Notes under the pieces: model-generated
What the model was told of the DNA's origin: nothing
What the model saw: the letters and a program-made list of their open reading frames with translations, nothing else
Database searches by the model: none
Shown here: positions 6,874-12,798 of the stretch, piece after piece
Position numbering within the stretch: position 1 is the stretch's first letter
Layout of the letters: each line of letters begins with the position of its first letter
Program-made: the position numbers and the translations under genes
Source: Pseudorhodobacter sp.
Lineage (GTDB): Bacteria; Pseudomonadota; Alphaproteobacteria; Rhodobacterales; Rhodobacteraceae
Length of the DNA stretch: 13,867 bases
NCBI GenBank assembly: GCA_024641255.1
Contig: JAHEDL010000241.1
Location: forward strand, 1-13,867
Reading direction: 5' to 3'

Positions 6874-8180
6874 GCCTCAGCCTCCTCCAACCGATCCCAA
6901 GCATCACAGACATTGGTGCGAAACTCGCCATAGGCGTTGTCAAACGTCGTGCGCGCCCGCCGCCAGGTTTCCCGCGTCATGTCGCGATAGTCGATCTCGT
7001 AGACCGAACTTAAGAACCGCCCCGATTGTTCGACCGCCCGCGTATGTTCAATCGGATGCTCTGTCACCCGATCGCCAAACACCTTGCGGAAGGCTTCGAA
7101 CATCGCGCGGTGCAGATCATTGCCGGGCTCATAGCGCGTCAGCAAAAACCGCACATCCAGAAACGCCTTCGGCAACCGGGTTTTCCCCGCGGGGAAACTG
7201 GTTTCAAATCCGGCTGACAAATCCTCCAGCGCCTCTGACAACTGCCCGATGAACGATGTCGTCGAATCGTATTCCCAATAGCCGGGGCCGGACGGCACAT
7301 ACAGCACATCCGCCGCAAACACCGCGTTCATCGACTGATAGCCAATCGCGGGCGGGCAATCGAAAATGATCATGTCATAAGCGTCGTTGGGCAGTTGATC
7401 CAACCACCGCGACACCGCCGCAAAGAACGACCAGTCCGGGTTCATGTGCCGATACTGCGCCGAGGCAAATTCAACAAACGCCGCGTTGGCGCAGGACGGC
7501 ACAATATCAATCGTCGGCCAAGAGGTCGGCTTGATAAAGTCAGCCACGCGCAACTCGCCAAGACCCATCTCGGTGATCTGCGACGGCAGTTTGCGGCGGG
7601 GCAGGGCGGCGCCACTTTCGGCCCCCTGTGCCGCGCGGTTCATCCGTTCGGTTTCGCGCACAAGATCGCGCGCCATGATGCCCCAAACGGTATGCTCTTC
7701 GTTCACGTCCGTCAGGCCCATCGAATGGCTCAGCGTGGCCTGCGGGTCAAAGTCAACGCACAGCACCCGATAACCATCCAGCGCCGCCGCATGCGCAAAA
7801 TGCAGCGCCACCGTCGACTTGCCGGCACCGCCCTTAAAGTTGGCAATCGCCGCGCGGATCGCACGCTTGCCCGCCGGCCGATGTGGCAGCAGGCTTTTGC
7901 GGTTCACCTTCATCTTGCGCCGCATCTCGTTGATCTCTTCCAGGCTGAACCAGCGCTGGCGACCATCCTCTTCAATTTCCCCGCCGGGAAGTCCGGGGTC
8001 AGAGACCAGACGGCCGCGAAACGTCGACTGATTCACCTTGAAGATCAGCTCTGAAACTTCCCACGAAGAAAACCGCCGCAGCGTCTTTTCCATCTGGGGC
8101 GAGAAGGTCTGCTTGCGAATCCAGCCCTGCATCTTAAGCGAGGCATCGCGCATCTCTTGCAAATCGCGGTGGGTGAACAT
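6870..8180 (-). CDS. parA: Plasmid partition ATPase ParA (type Ia, with N-terminal DNA-binding region)
   Basis: A 436-residue partition ATPase that moves the ParB-parS complex over the nucleoid. The first about 100 residues form an extra N-terminal domain with a MerR-like winged helix (about 37-88: SELIFKVNQSTFRGRL through RQRWFSLEEINEMRRKM), as in type Ia ParA/RepA proteins that also repress their own promoter. The deviant Walker A KGGAGKST is at 116-123, Walker A' VDFDPQATLS at 142-151 and Walker B MIIFDCPPAIG at 270-280. The ATG at 8180 has GAGG five bases upstream. The stop overlaps the parB start by four bases. Two of the 16-bp palindromes proposed as centromere sites lie within the gene (7182-7197, perfect, and 7976-7991). 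An inverted repeat over its promoter fits self-regulation. Confidence 0.94.
   Translation of the reverse strand: MFTHRDLQEMRDASLKMQGWIRKQTFSPQMEKTLRRFSSWEVSELIFKVNQSTFRGRLVSDPGLPGGEIEEDGRQRWFSLEEINEMRRKMKVNRKSLLPHRPAGKRAIRAAIANFKGGAGKSTVALHFAHAAALDGYRVLCVDFDPQATLSHSMGLTDVNEEHTVWGIMARDLVRETERMNRAAQGAESGAALPRRKLPSQITEMGLGELRVADFIKPTSWPTIDIVPSCANAAFVEFASAQYRHMNPDWSFFAAVSRWLDQLPNDAYDMIIFDCPPAIGYQSMNAVFAADVLYVPSGPGYWEYDSTTSFIGQLSEALEDLSAGFETSFPAGKTRLPKAFLDVRFLLTRYEPGNDLHRAMFEAFRKVFGDRVTEHPIEHTRAVEQSGRFLSSVYEIDYRDMTRETWRRARTTFDNAYGEFRTNVCDAWDRLEEAEA
7182..7197. other. Candidate parS-type palindrome, copy 2 (perfect, inside parA)
   Basis: TTTCCCCGCGGGGAAA is a perfect 16-bp palindrome inside the parA reading frame, where it encodes FPAGK. 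It is the best copy of a motif seen four times between 5978 and 8278 and is taken as the reference sequence for the set. Confidence 0.6.
7976..7991. other. Candidate parS-type palindrome, copy 3 (5' part of parA)
   Basis: TTTCCCCGCCGGGAAG differs from the perfect copy at two positions. It lies in the parA region for the N-terminal domain, encoding LPGGE. Confidence 0.4.
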
Positions 8181-8191
8181 CTTGACCTCAT

Positions 8192-8242
8192 CGTAAATTC
8201 CGTTGGTTTCGGTATTTACGCGCGATTTGCATTTTCCGCAAA
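8192..8242 (-). promoter_or_regulatory. parA: parAB promoter with overlapping inverted-repeat operator
   Basis: On the minus strand TTGCGG (8241-8236), a 17-base spacer and TAAATA (8218-8213) make a fair sigma-70-type promoter 33 bases before the parA ATG. The -10 overlaps one arm of a perfect inverted repeat CGTAAAT (8192-8198) / ATTTACG (8214-8220). A second short repeat TTTGC (8226-8230) / GCAAA (8238-8242) overlaps the -35. This placement fits autorepression by the N-terminal domain of ParA, which is known for type Ia systems; binding here is inferred. Confidence 0.55.
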
Positions 8243-8262
8243 CGCTATTATGCTGTAATCAT

Positions 8263-8278
8263 ATTCCCCACGGGGAAA
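8263..8278. other. Candidate parS-type palindrome, copy 4 (upstream of parA)
   Basis: ATTCCCCACGGGGAAA differs from TTTCCCCGCGGGGAAA at two positions and is the only copy outside a coding region. Its core TTCCCC/GGGGAA arms are exact. It lies just upstream of the parAB promoter, where a ParB site could also affect transcription. Confidence 0.5.
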
Positions 8279-8315
8279 TTGAAAGTCGCGCAGAAATCCT
8301 TTGTTTTCCTGCCCG

Positions 8316-8356
8316 TTCTGGCTGCAGACCGATTCGCTGCCTGCTGCCAGAATCGG
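8316..8356. repeat. Overlapping, mutually exclusive inverted repeats in the control region
   Basis: GCCAGAATCGG (8346-8356) can pair either with TTCTGGC (8316-8322), through GCCAGAA, or with CCGATTC (8329-8335), through GAATCGG. Both are exact 7-bp pairings that share GAA and so exclude each other. This could be RNA structure in a leader or antisense transcript, or a DNA-binding site; chance is possible at this length. Confidence 0.35.
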
Positions 8357-8376
8357 CAGATCGGCCCATAGATTTA

Positions 8377-8441
8377 GAGGGGACATCCTCGGTCTCCCAC
8401 CGCCGCTTGAGGGGACATGGTTGCGCAATGGGGTGACATCC
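8377..8441 (+). repeat. Iteron-like direct repeats in the probable origin region
   Basis: GAGGGGACATCC (8377-8388), GAGGGGACATGG (8409-8420) and GGGGTGACATCC (8430-8441) are three related direct repeats. Their starts are 32 and 21 bases apart, close to three and two helical turns. They sit between divergent parA and the replication gene, where iterons or a replication-protein operator are expected. The set is short and imperfect, and remains of an insertion-sequence end are an alternative. Confidence 0.45.
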
Positions 8442-8529
8442 TGTATGGCCCCCAATACCATCGAACCAAAGATTTCATCGGATTTTGGGGTCAAAGTAAG
8501 CCAGCCGGAGGACCGATCTCAGCTTTCGC

Positions 8530-8559
8530 TTGACACTCACCGCCATCAGGACGCAAATA
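8530..8559 (+). promoter_or_regulatory. Candidate promoter of the replication gene
   Basis: A consensus -35 TTGACA (8530-8535) is followed after 18 bases by a weak -10 CAAATA (8554-8559). It lies about 95 bases upstream of the chosen ATG. It is the only good -35 in the plus orientation close to the gene; the -10 is poor, so activation or a different start point is possible. Confidence 0.35.
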
Positions 8560-8652
8560 GCTGCATGATCGGGAAATACGTTGAGTAACCAGATCCAAGC
8601 AGGCCATCAGAGCCGCAGCAGCACGCCGGACATCGGCGACGGAGAGCAGGGC

Positions 8653-9363
8653 ATGAAACAGATCAAGCCGGTGGGGCTACAAGCCGCATCCCGCAAATAC
8701 GATCTTCTCACTGCGCTTGGGGCGCATGGCTGTCATGCCGACAAGAATCTGCAACGACTGGTGCTGCGCTTTATGACCTTGATCGTTGCGCGCTACAATT
8801 GGCAGCACGATGACCTTTCGGTTGGCCAGCGTGAAATAGCGGCACTCTGGGCGGTTGATGAACGCACGGTCAAACGCGAAATGGCCAAGCTGCGCGATCT
8901 GGGTTGGCTGGTGCAAAAACGCGCCGCTGCGCGGGGTAGGGTGGCGGTGCATGGTCTTGACCTCGCGGCAATCCTTCGCACCACCAAAGCCACTTGGGCC
9001 GCTGTTGGCTCTGATTTCGTCGACCGCATGCAAGGCCCCGACGAAGCACCACAGCATGCGCAGGGCAATGTTGTCGCCTTTCGTCCCGGCACCTCTGCGC
9101 CGCTGCCAGAACCTGTCACCGCATGGGACCGCGCCCGCAGCCGTCTGCACGCCGATGATCCTGCGGTATTCGAAGCGTGGTTTCGCCAGTTGCAGGTTGG
9201 CAGCTCTGCTGCGTCACAGGATGCCATCTTTGAACTGCGCGCCCCGTCGCGTTTTCACGCCAGCTTTGTCAGTACCCACCACCTGCATCACCTGCTTTCC
9301 GCCCTGCGCCAAGAGGGTCTTGCAAGCGCCGGTGTGCTGGTCGTGGCTGCGCAAGACAGCTAA
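8653..9363 (+). CDS. DnaA-like plasmid replication initiator (winged helix plus DnaA N-terminal-like domain)
   Basis: A 236-residue replication initiator of the 'DnaA-like' type described for Rhodobacterales plasmids. It opens with SRKYDLLTALGAH (13-25). A winged-helix segment follows at about 55-88 (SVGQREIAALWAVDERTVKREMAKLRDLGWL within it). A variable linker leads to a C-terminal domain (about 155-225) resembling domain I of DnaA: AWDRARSRL, DPAVFEAWFRQL, then FELRAPSRFHASFV. There is no AAA+ ATPase domain, so host DnaA and helicase must supply opening and loading. The ATG at 8653 is chosen for its GGAG eight bases upstream and its conserved-looking start. A TTG at 8581 would add 24 Ser/Gly-rich residues with a poor ribosome site. 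The gene is divergent from parAB and followed at once by a terminator. Confidence 0.83.
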   Translation: MKQIKPVGLQAASRKYDLLTALGAHGCHADKNLQRLVLRFMTLIVARYNWQHDDLSVGQREIAALWAVDERTVKREMAKLRDLGWLVQKRAAARGRVAVHGLDLAAILRTTKATWAAVGSDFVDRMQGPDEAPQHAQGNVVAFRPGTSAPLPEPVTAWDRARSRLHADDPAVFEAWFRQLQVGSSAASQDAIFELRAPSRFHASFVSTHHLHHLLSALRQEGLASAGVLVVAAQDS

Positions 9364-9373
9364 GGCAGTCTGT

Positions 9374-9412
9374 AAACAAGGTCTTAACGCGCGCGCTTAA
9401 GCCCTTGTTTTT
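9374..9412 (+). terminator. Hairpin terminator after the replication gene
   Basis: AAACAAGGTCTTAA (9374-9387) and TTAAGCCCTTGTTT (9397-9410) pair in 13 of 14 positions around a 9-base loop of alternating CG, which can pair further. The right arm ends in a T-run (9408-9412). It starts 11 bases after the replication gene stop. Confidence 0.75.
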
Positions 9413-9568
9413 ACATAGCCGCCAAAGCGTCGCACTGACGGACACCGGTTAAAACGCACCACACAGCCGCGCCGCGACCCAAGCGCCCCATAGGCTTCAA
9501 AACCCACCGCATCGCCGCCACAGCGCCGTTTTCAGCGGGGCAGGGGGCATCACCGCCCCCTCGAATGC
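9413..9568. other. Intergenic spacer between replication gene and Liv-type module
   Basis: About 155 bases between two terminators, with no gene and no clear repeat. It is the right-hand junction between replicon backbone and cargo. Runs of GC and short GCCGCC-type stretches are present but form no strong structure that I can support. Confidence 0.4.
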
Positions 9569-9600
9569 AAAAGGGCGGCGAACCCAAGATCCGCCGCCCC
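9569..9600 (-). terminator. Rho-independent terminator of the Liv-type binding-protein operon
   Basis: GGGCGGCG (9573-9580) and CGCCGCCC (9592-9599) are exact inverted repeats around an 11-base loop. On the minus strand the stem is followed by CTTTTG, giving a short U-run. It lies 20 bases after the stop of the binding-protein gene. Confidence 0.8.
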
Positions 9601-9619
9601 CCAACCGTTACCCCAAACC

Positions 9620-10864
9620 CTACTTGATCTGGGCCTTCACCGCGTCAACATCGGCCGTGGTCATCTCCCCCACCGTCGTCACCACCCCGTCCACGATCTG
9701 CCACAGCCGGAACGGACCGGTAATATCGCCGTATTGGTCAAAGCTGACCGGCCCGATCACTCCTTCATACCGGATCGGCTTGCCTTCCTTGATCAACGCC
9801 AGCGCCTTGACGAACTCATCCTTACCCGCATGAATCACCTCACCCTTCGGATCCACCGCCGCCCGCAGCGCATCCGGCAGTTTCGCCGCATCCGGCCCGC
9901 CCGCAATCGCCACCGCCAAGCCAACCAGGGCTCCCGCATCATAAGACCGATCCGCCGCCGGCGCCGCCGGATCAATCCCCGAGAAATCCTTGTAGTTGGC
10001 GTTGAAATAGTCGGTTGAAGCTGTCGGGTTGGTGCCCGAAGACGTGCCATAAGCCTCGCCCAGATATTCCTTGCCAACCGATGCAATGAAATCGTCCGAA
10101 TTCATCCCGTCGTTCAACAAGAACTTCTGCACGCCGCCCTGGCTGATCCAGGTCCGCGCAATCGTCGCCCCGTCCACCGGGTCGGAAATCAGATACAAAG
10201 CATCCGCAGGCACCGCCATCGCCGCCGTAACTTCCGACGCATAGGACGACTGCTTGGCGTTATACGGCGTCACCGAAACCACCTCGCCGCCCAAGGCCAC
10301 GAAGGGGTCGGTGAACTCTTTCACCAAGTTCACGCCAAAGTCGTTGTTCTGGTGAACGATGGCGATCTTCTTCAGCCCCTTGTCGATGGCAAACTTCGCC
10401 GCAGCCACACCTTGCAGCGCGTCTGACGTGATGGTGCGGAAGAACACGCCATTAGTCTTGCCGTCGCGCCCCAGCGCGGTCAGCGTCGGCGACGATGACG
10501 CGGGCGAAACCTGCAGCACCTTCGCCGGCCCGGTCACCGAGGTCAGGATCGGAATAGACATCGGCGAGATGATACCGCCGATAATCGCCGGAACCTTCGC
10601 CACCTGAACCAACTGCGTCGCGGCATCGACCGCGACGTTGGCTTGGGTCTGGCTGTCGCGCGTGTCGGTTTTCAGGCTGCAGCCCGCAACTCCACCCGCA
10701 TCATTCAGATCGCGGAACGCCATTTCAACCGATTTTGCCCCTGCTTGACCATATTCGCCCGCTTCACCGGTCAATTCCAGTACAAGTCCGATGGTAATAT
10801 CACAAGCCTGTGCCCCAAGGGGCAGCATTGCCAAGGCGACGGTGGCTAGAAGTGTCTTTTTCAT
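9620..10864 (-). CDS. Liv-type periplasmic substrate-binding protein (branched-chain amino acid ABC family)
   Basis: A 414-residue periplasmic binding protein of the Peripla_BP_6/LivK class. The signal peptide MKKTLLATVALAMLPLGAQA is followed directly by Cys21; the -3 residue is Ala, so a lipobox is unlikely and ordinary Sec cleavage is favoured. The mature part starts ITIGLVLELTGEAGEYGQAGAKSVEMAFRD in family style, with a middle NNDFGVNLVKEF segment and the lobe-2 region NDGMNSDDF. Despite the name, this family binds many ligands, including amides, aromatics and carboxylates. The ATG at 10864 has a weak ribosome site (GAGAG). It lies 70 bases after the aldo/keto reductase gene and is the last gene before a terminator. 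A Liv-type ATPase starts divergently at 13594, and the permeases should lie beyond the window. Confidence 0.92.
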   Translation of the reverse strand: MKKTLLATVALAMLPLGAQACDITIGLVLELTGEAGEYGQAGAKSVEMAFRDLNDAGGVAGCSLKTDTRDSQTQANVAVDAATQLVQVAKVPAIIGGIISPMSIPILTSVTGPAKVLQVSPASSSPTLTALGRDGKTNGVFFRTITSDALQGVAAAKFAIDKGLKKIAIVHQNNDFGVNLVKEFTDPFVALGGEVVSVTPYNAKQSSYASEVTAAMAVPADALYLISDPVDGATIARTWISQGGVQKFLLNDGMNSDDFIASVGKEYLGEAYGTSSGTNPTASTDYFNANYKDFSGIDPAAPAADRSYDAGALVGLAVAIAGGPDAAKLPDALRAAVDPKGEVIHAGKDEFVKALALIKEGKPIRYEGVIGPVSFDQYGDITGPFRLWQIVDGVVTTVGEMTTADVDAVKAQIK

Positions 10865-10880
10865 GAAACTCTCATCTGTT

Positions 10881-10936
10881 GGGTTGGGCCTGTTATAATT
10901 TGGCCCCCGCTTCAGGCAGCGCGAGGGGTTGGGCCT
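10881..10936. repeat. 11-bp direct repeat flanking the gap before the Liv-type binding-protein gene
   Basis: GGGTTGGGCCT occurs at 10881-10891 and again at 10926-10936, 45 bases apart, the second over the aldo/keto reductase stop codon. Between them GGGCC (10886-10890) and GGCCC (10902-10906) flank an AT-rich centre TGTTATAATTT, which could be a small hairpin or an internal promoter element. The function is unknown. Confidence 0.4.
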
Positions 10937-11987
10937 AGCTGGCCTTGTTCAGGTTGTATTTCATGATGTTGCCGTGGCGGCCGGTGCGGTCGCGCTCCAA
11001 GGCAAAGGTATCGCCCTCTGGCACAGACCCCTGCGCCACAATTGCGGCAATCTCGGCCTTGTCCGCCGCAGTTAGCTGCAACTCCGCAACCTTCACGTTC
11101 TGCGCCAAGTGGCTGCGGTTGCGCGCGCCAACAATCACCGCCGCCACGGCCGGACGATCCAGCATCGCCGCGCTGGCAACTGTGGCGATATCGGTCTGAT
11201 GCCGGTCAGCGATGCCGCGCAGGCAGCGCAGCAAGGCCTGAAACAGATCCCAGCCGCCAAAGTCATCGATGATCAGCTTGTATTTAGTAAGCGACCGGTT
11301 TTCTAGCGGATGCTCCGGCTCTGCTTGCCCCAACCAACGGTCGCCCAAAAAGCCACCTGCAACCGACCCATAACAGAAAAGAACCATATCATTTGCGAGT
11401 GCGGCAGGCCCCATTTTGCGTTCGGCGCGGCCATCCAGCAGGCTGTATTGCACCTGCATCGATAGCAAAGGCACGCCCGACTTCATGATTTCCAGCGTGC
11501 GGTCGGTGTCAAAGTTGGTGCCGCCAATCTGCGCGACTTTGCCTTCACGGCGCAACTCATCCAGCCAACCTATCGCCTCAAGGTAGCGCGGCACGGCGTA
11601 ATCCCACCAGTGAAACTGCACCAAATCCAATTGCTGCATCCGCAGTCGCGTCGCCGAGGTTTCAACAATATTGCGAATGTATGTGCGGTTAACGGTTGGC
11701 AGCGCCTCTAGGTCTGGCACCAGCTTGGTGTGAACCTTTATCTGCGCCAAGGCCTCGGCCCCACGGCGGTTGCCATATTCGCTGCGAAAGGCACCGATCA
11801 ACTCTTCAACGCCAGTATAAATATCGGCGCAGTCAAAGGTGGTAATTCCGGCGTCGGCAAAGGCGATCATGTCTTCGATCTGTTCAGCGGCATCCACCGG
11901 GCCGTGGCCCCCGGCCAATTGCCAGCCCCCACGAATGACACGCGAAATTTTGTAACCGGGGCGCAGGGTTTGGGTTGCAACGCTCAT
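10935..11987 (-). CDS. Aldo/keto reductase family oxidoreductase
   Basis: A 350-residue cytoplasmic NAD(P)-dependent aldo/keto reductase with a (beta/alpha)8 barrel. The full catalytic tetrad is visible: Asp52 (TFDCAD), Tyr57 (DIYTGVE), Lys88 (VHTKLV) and His126 (VQFHWWDY). The C-terminal cofactor-binding stretch is seen as VAAVIVGARNRSHLAQN. The ATG at 11987 overlaps the stop of the TIGR04076-family gene as ATGA, with GGAGCC nearby as ribosome site; the frame is open to 12047 but that part is inside the upstream gene. Position in a co-translated set with a GntR regulator and an importer suggests it reduces or oxidises an imported carbonyl or sugar-like compound or its breakdown product. The exact substrate is not known. 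Confidence 0.92.
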   Translation of the reverse strand: MSVATQTLRPGYKISRVIRGGWQLAGGHGPVDAAEQIEDMIAFADAGITTFDCADIYTGVEELIGAFRSEYGNRRGAEALAQIKVHTKLVPDLEALPTVNRTYIRNIVETSATRLRMQQLDLVQFHWWDYAVPRYLEAIGWLDELRREGKVAQIGGTNFDTDRTLEIMKSGVPLLSMQVQYSLLDGRAERKMGPAALANDMVLFCYGSVAGGFLGDRWLGQAEPEHPLENRSLTKYKLIIDDFGGWDLFQALLRCLRGIADRHQTDIATVASAAMLDRPAVAAVIVGARNRSHLAQNVKVAELQLTAADKAEIAAIVAQGSVPEGDTFALERDRTGRHGNIMKYNLNKAS

Positions 11988-12325
11988 GACGGCTCCTTTG
12001 GCAGCGGAACGGCAGTGGTTTCGGCGTGGCTGAAGCGGCGTTTGCAAAGGCGGGTAATGCGCAGTCGTGACGGGCAGTTCGGATCGGGGCAGGCAACCTC
12101 GGCATCCGAGGTCATCCAGTCATTTGGATGCGTTTGGCGTTGCTTTGCCGGCAGCAGCGGCAGGATGGCCGAAAGCGAATAGATCGAAAAGCTTTGGTCA
12201 GGCGGCATGTGCAACTGTTCGCCGCGCAATTCAAACCAATCGCCGGGCTTGCCGCAGTAGATTTTCGCGCCCTCAGGCGCCACGATTTCGACGCGTAGGT
12301 CATAAAGCTCAAAGTCGTCCATCAT
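11984..12325 (-). CDS. TIGR04076-family small protein of unknown function
   Basis: A 113-residue protein that I recognise as resembling the TIGR04076 family, whose function is not established. Visible family-like traits are the early strand YDLRVEIVAPEG, Cys24 in IYCGKPGDWFEL, a central SLSAILPLLPAKQ helix, the WMTSDAEVACPDP segment, and the strand RLRITR. The three cysteines (IYC and CPDPNC) could bind a metal or form a redox pair; that is inference. The start at 12325 (ATGATG) overlaps the DUF3830 stop as ATGA; the second ATG at 12322 is an alternative. The stop overlaps the aldo/keto reductase start in the same way. There is no signal peptide or membrane segment, so it should be cytoplasmic. 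Confidence 0.75.
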   Translation of the reverse strand: MMDDFELYDLRVEIVAPEGAKIYCGKPGDWFELRGEQLHMPPDQSFSIYSLSAILPLLPAKQRQTHPNDWMTSDAEVACPDPNCPSRLRITRLCKRRFSHAETTAVPLPKEPS

Positions 12326-12798
12326 GACTCCAATGCAAAGGTGATGTCGCAAGCGCCAGTGCGGCGAATGCGGCCACAGGCTTCGGCCAGGGCGGCGCGG
12401 TCTTCGGCGCGCACTTGTGCCACCACCGATCCGGCAAGCCAGCCAATCGGGAAAAACATCCGCGCGCCCGGCCCATAAAACAGGCCGATATCGAAAATCG
12501 GGTCTGGGTTTCCGCCCCACATCCGCGCCGGAACATAGGCCAGAACCACGTCGCCGGGTTGCGGGTGCAGCGTTGCATTTTCAGGCGGCAGGGCGTGGGC
12601 ATAAGGCGCAGCCTCTAGATGCGCCGCCGGGATCGGGCAGGAAATTTCTGGCCCCGTCCACATGGCATGCAGCCCCGGAACCACCCGCGGATGGCCAAGA
12701 TAGCGCGTCAGAAACGCCACATTTTCCGGTGCCTTTGCCGCAAGAAAATCGGCGCGCACCGAAAGGCCAGATGCAGGTTCGCAGATGTGCAAGATCAT
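12322..12798 (-). CDS. DUF3830 family protein (cyclophilin-like fold predicted)
   Basis: A 158-residue cytoplasmic protein resembling DUF3830, a family of unknown function with a predicted cyclophilin-like barrel. Matching traits are the early AKAPENVAFLTRYL helix (21-34), LHAMWTGPEISCPIP (43-57), the PENATLHPQPGDVVLAY segment (72-88), FDIGLFYGPG (101-110), and the GWLAGSVVAQV strand (118-128). DUF3830 genes are often met beside importers and hydrolases in proteobacteria, in my recollection, but no reaction is proved. The ATG at 12798 overlaps the GntR gene stop as ATGA. It is tied by overlaps to the next two genes, so the three proteins are probably made in fixed ratio. Confidence 0.8.
   Translation of the reverse strand: MILHICEPASGLSVRADFLAAKAPENVAFLTRYLGHPRVVPGLHAMWTGPEISCPIPAAHLEAAPYAHALPPENATLHPQPGDVVLAYVPARMWGGNPDPIFDIGLFYGPGARMFFPIGWLAGSVVAQVRAEDRAALAEACGRIRRTGACDITFALES

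Larger units (their letters stand above)
8181..8652. other. Replication/partition control region, probable oriV
   Basis: About 470 bases without a convincing gene between divergent parA and the replication initiator. From left to right it holds the parAB promoter with its inverted repeat, an AT-rich run (about 8190-8265), one candidate centromere palindrome, overlapping hairpins, three iteron-like repeats and a candidate promoter for the replication gene. Small open frames on both strands here show no recognisable protein and poor ribosome sites. No exact DnaA box (TTATCCACA) was seen. Calling it the origin rests on position and repeats only. Confidence 0.5.

Noticed and set aside
5740..6933. 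A 397-codon plus-strand open frame opposite parB
   Set aside because: Antisense shadow of parB with an Arg/Gln/Pro-rich composition and no recognisable domain.
8377..8441. GGGGACAT repeats as the ends of an intact insertion sequence
   Set aside because: No transposase gene, no matching inverted copy and no target-site duplication were found; kept only as an alternative origin of the repeats.
8203..8588. Small open frames on both strands in the replication control region (about 77-95 codons)
   Set aside because: They overlap each other and the repeats, lack convincing ribosome sites and resemble no known plasmid protein such as an antitoxin.
9413..9568. Possible small RNA between two terminators
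   Set aside because: No promoter of quality and no stable structure beyond the two terminators could be supported.
9620..10864. Liv-type binding protein as a lipoprotein because Cys follows the signal peptide
   Set aside because: The lipobox needs Leu or a similar residue at -3, whereas Ala-Gln-Ala precedes the Cys; ordinary cleavage is more likely.
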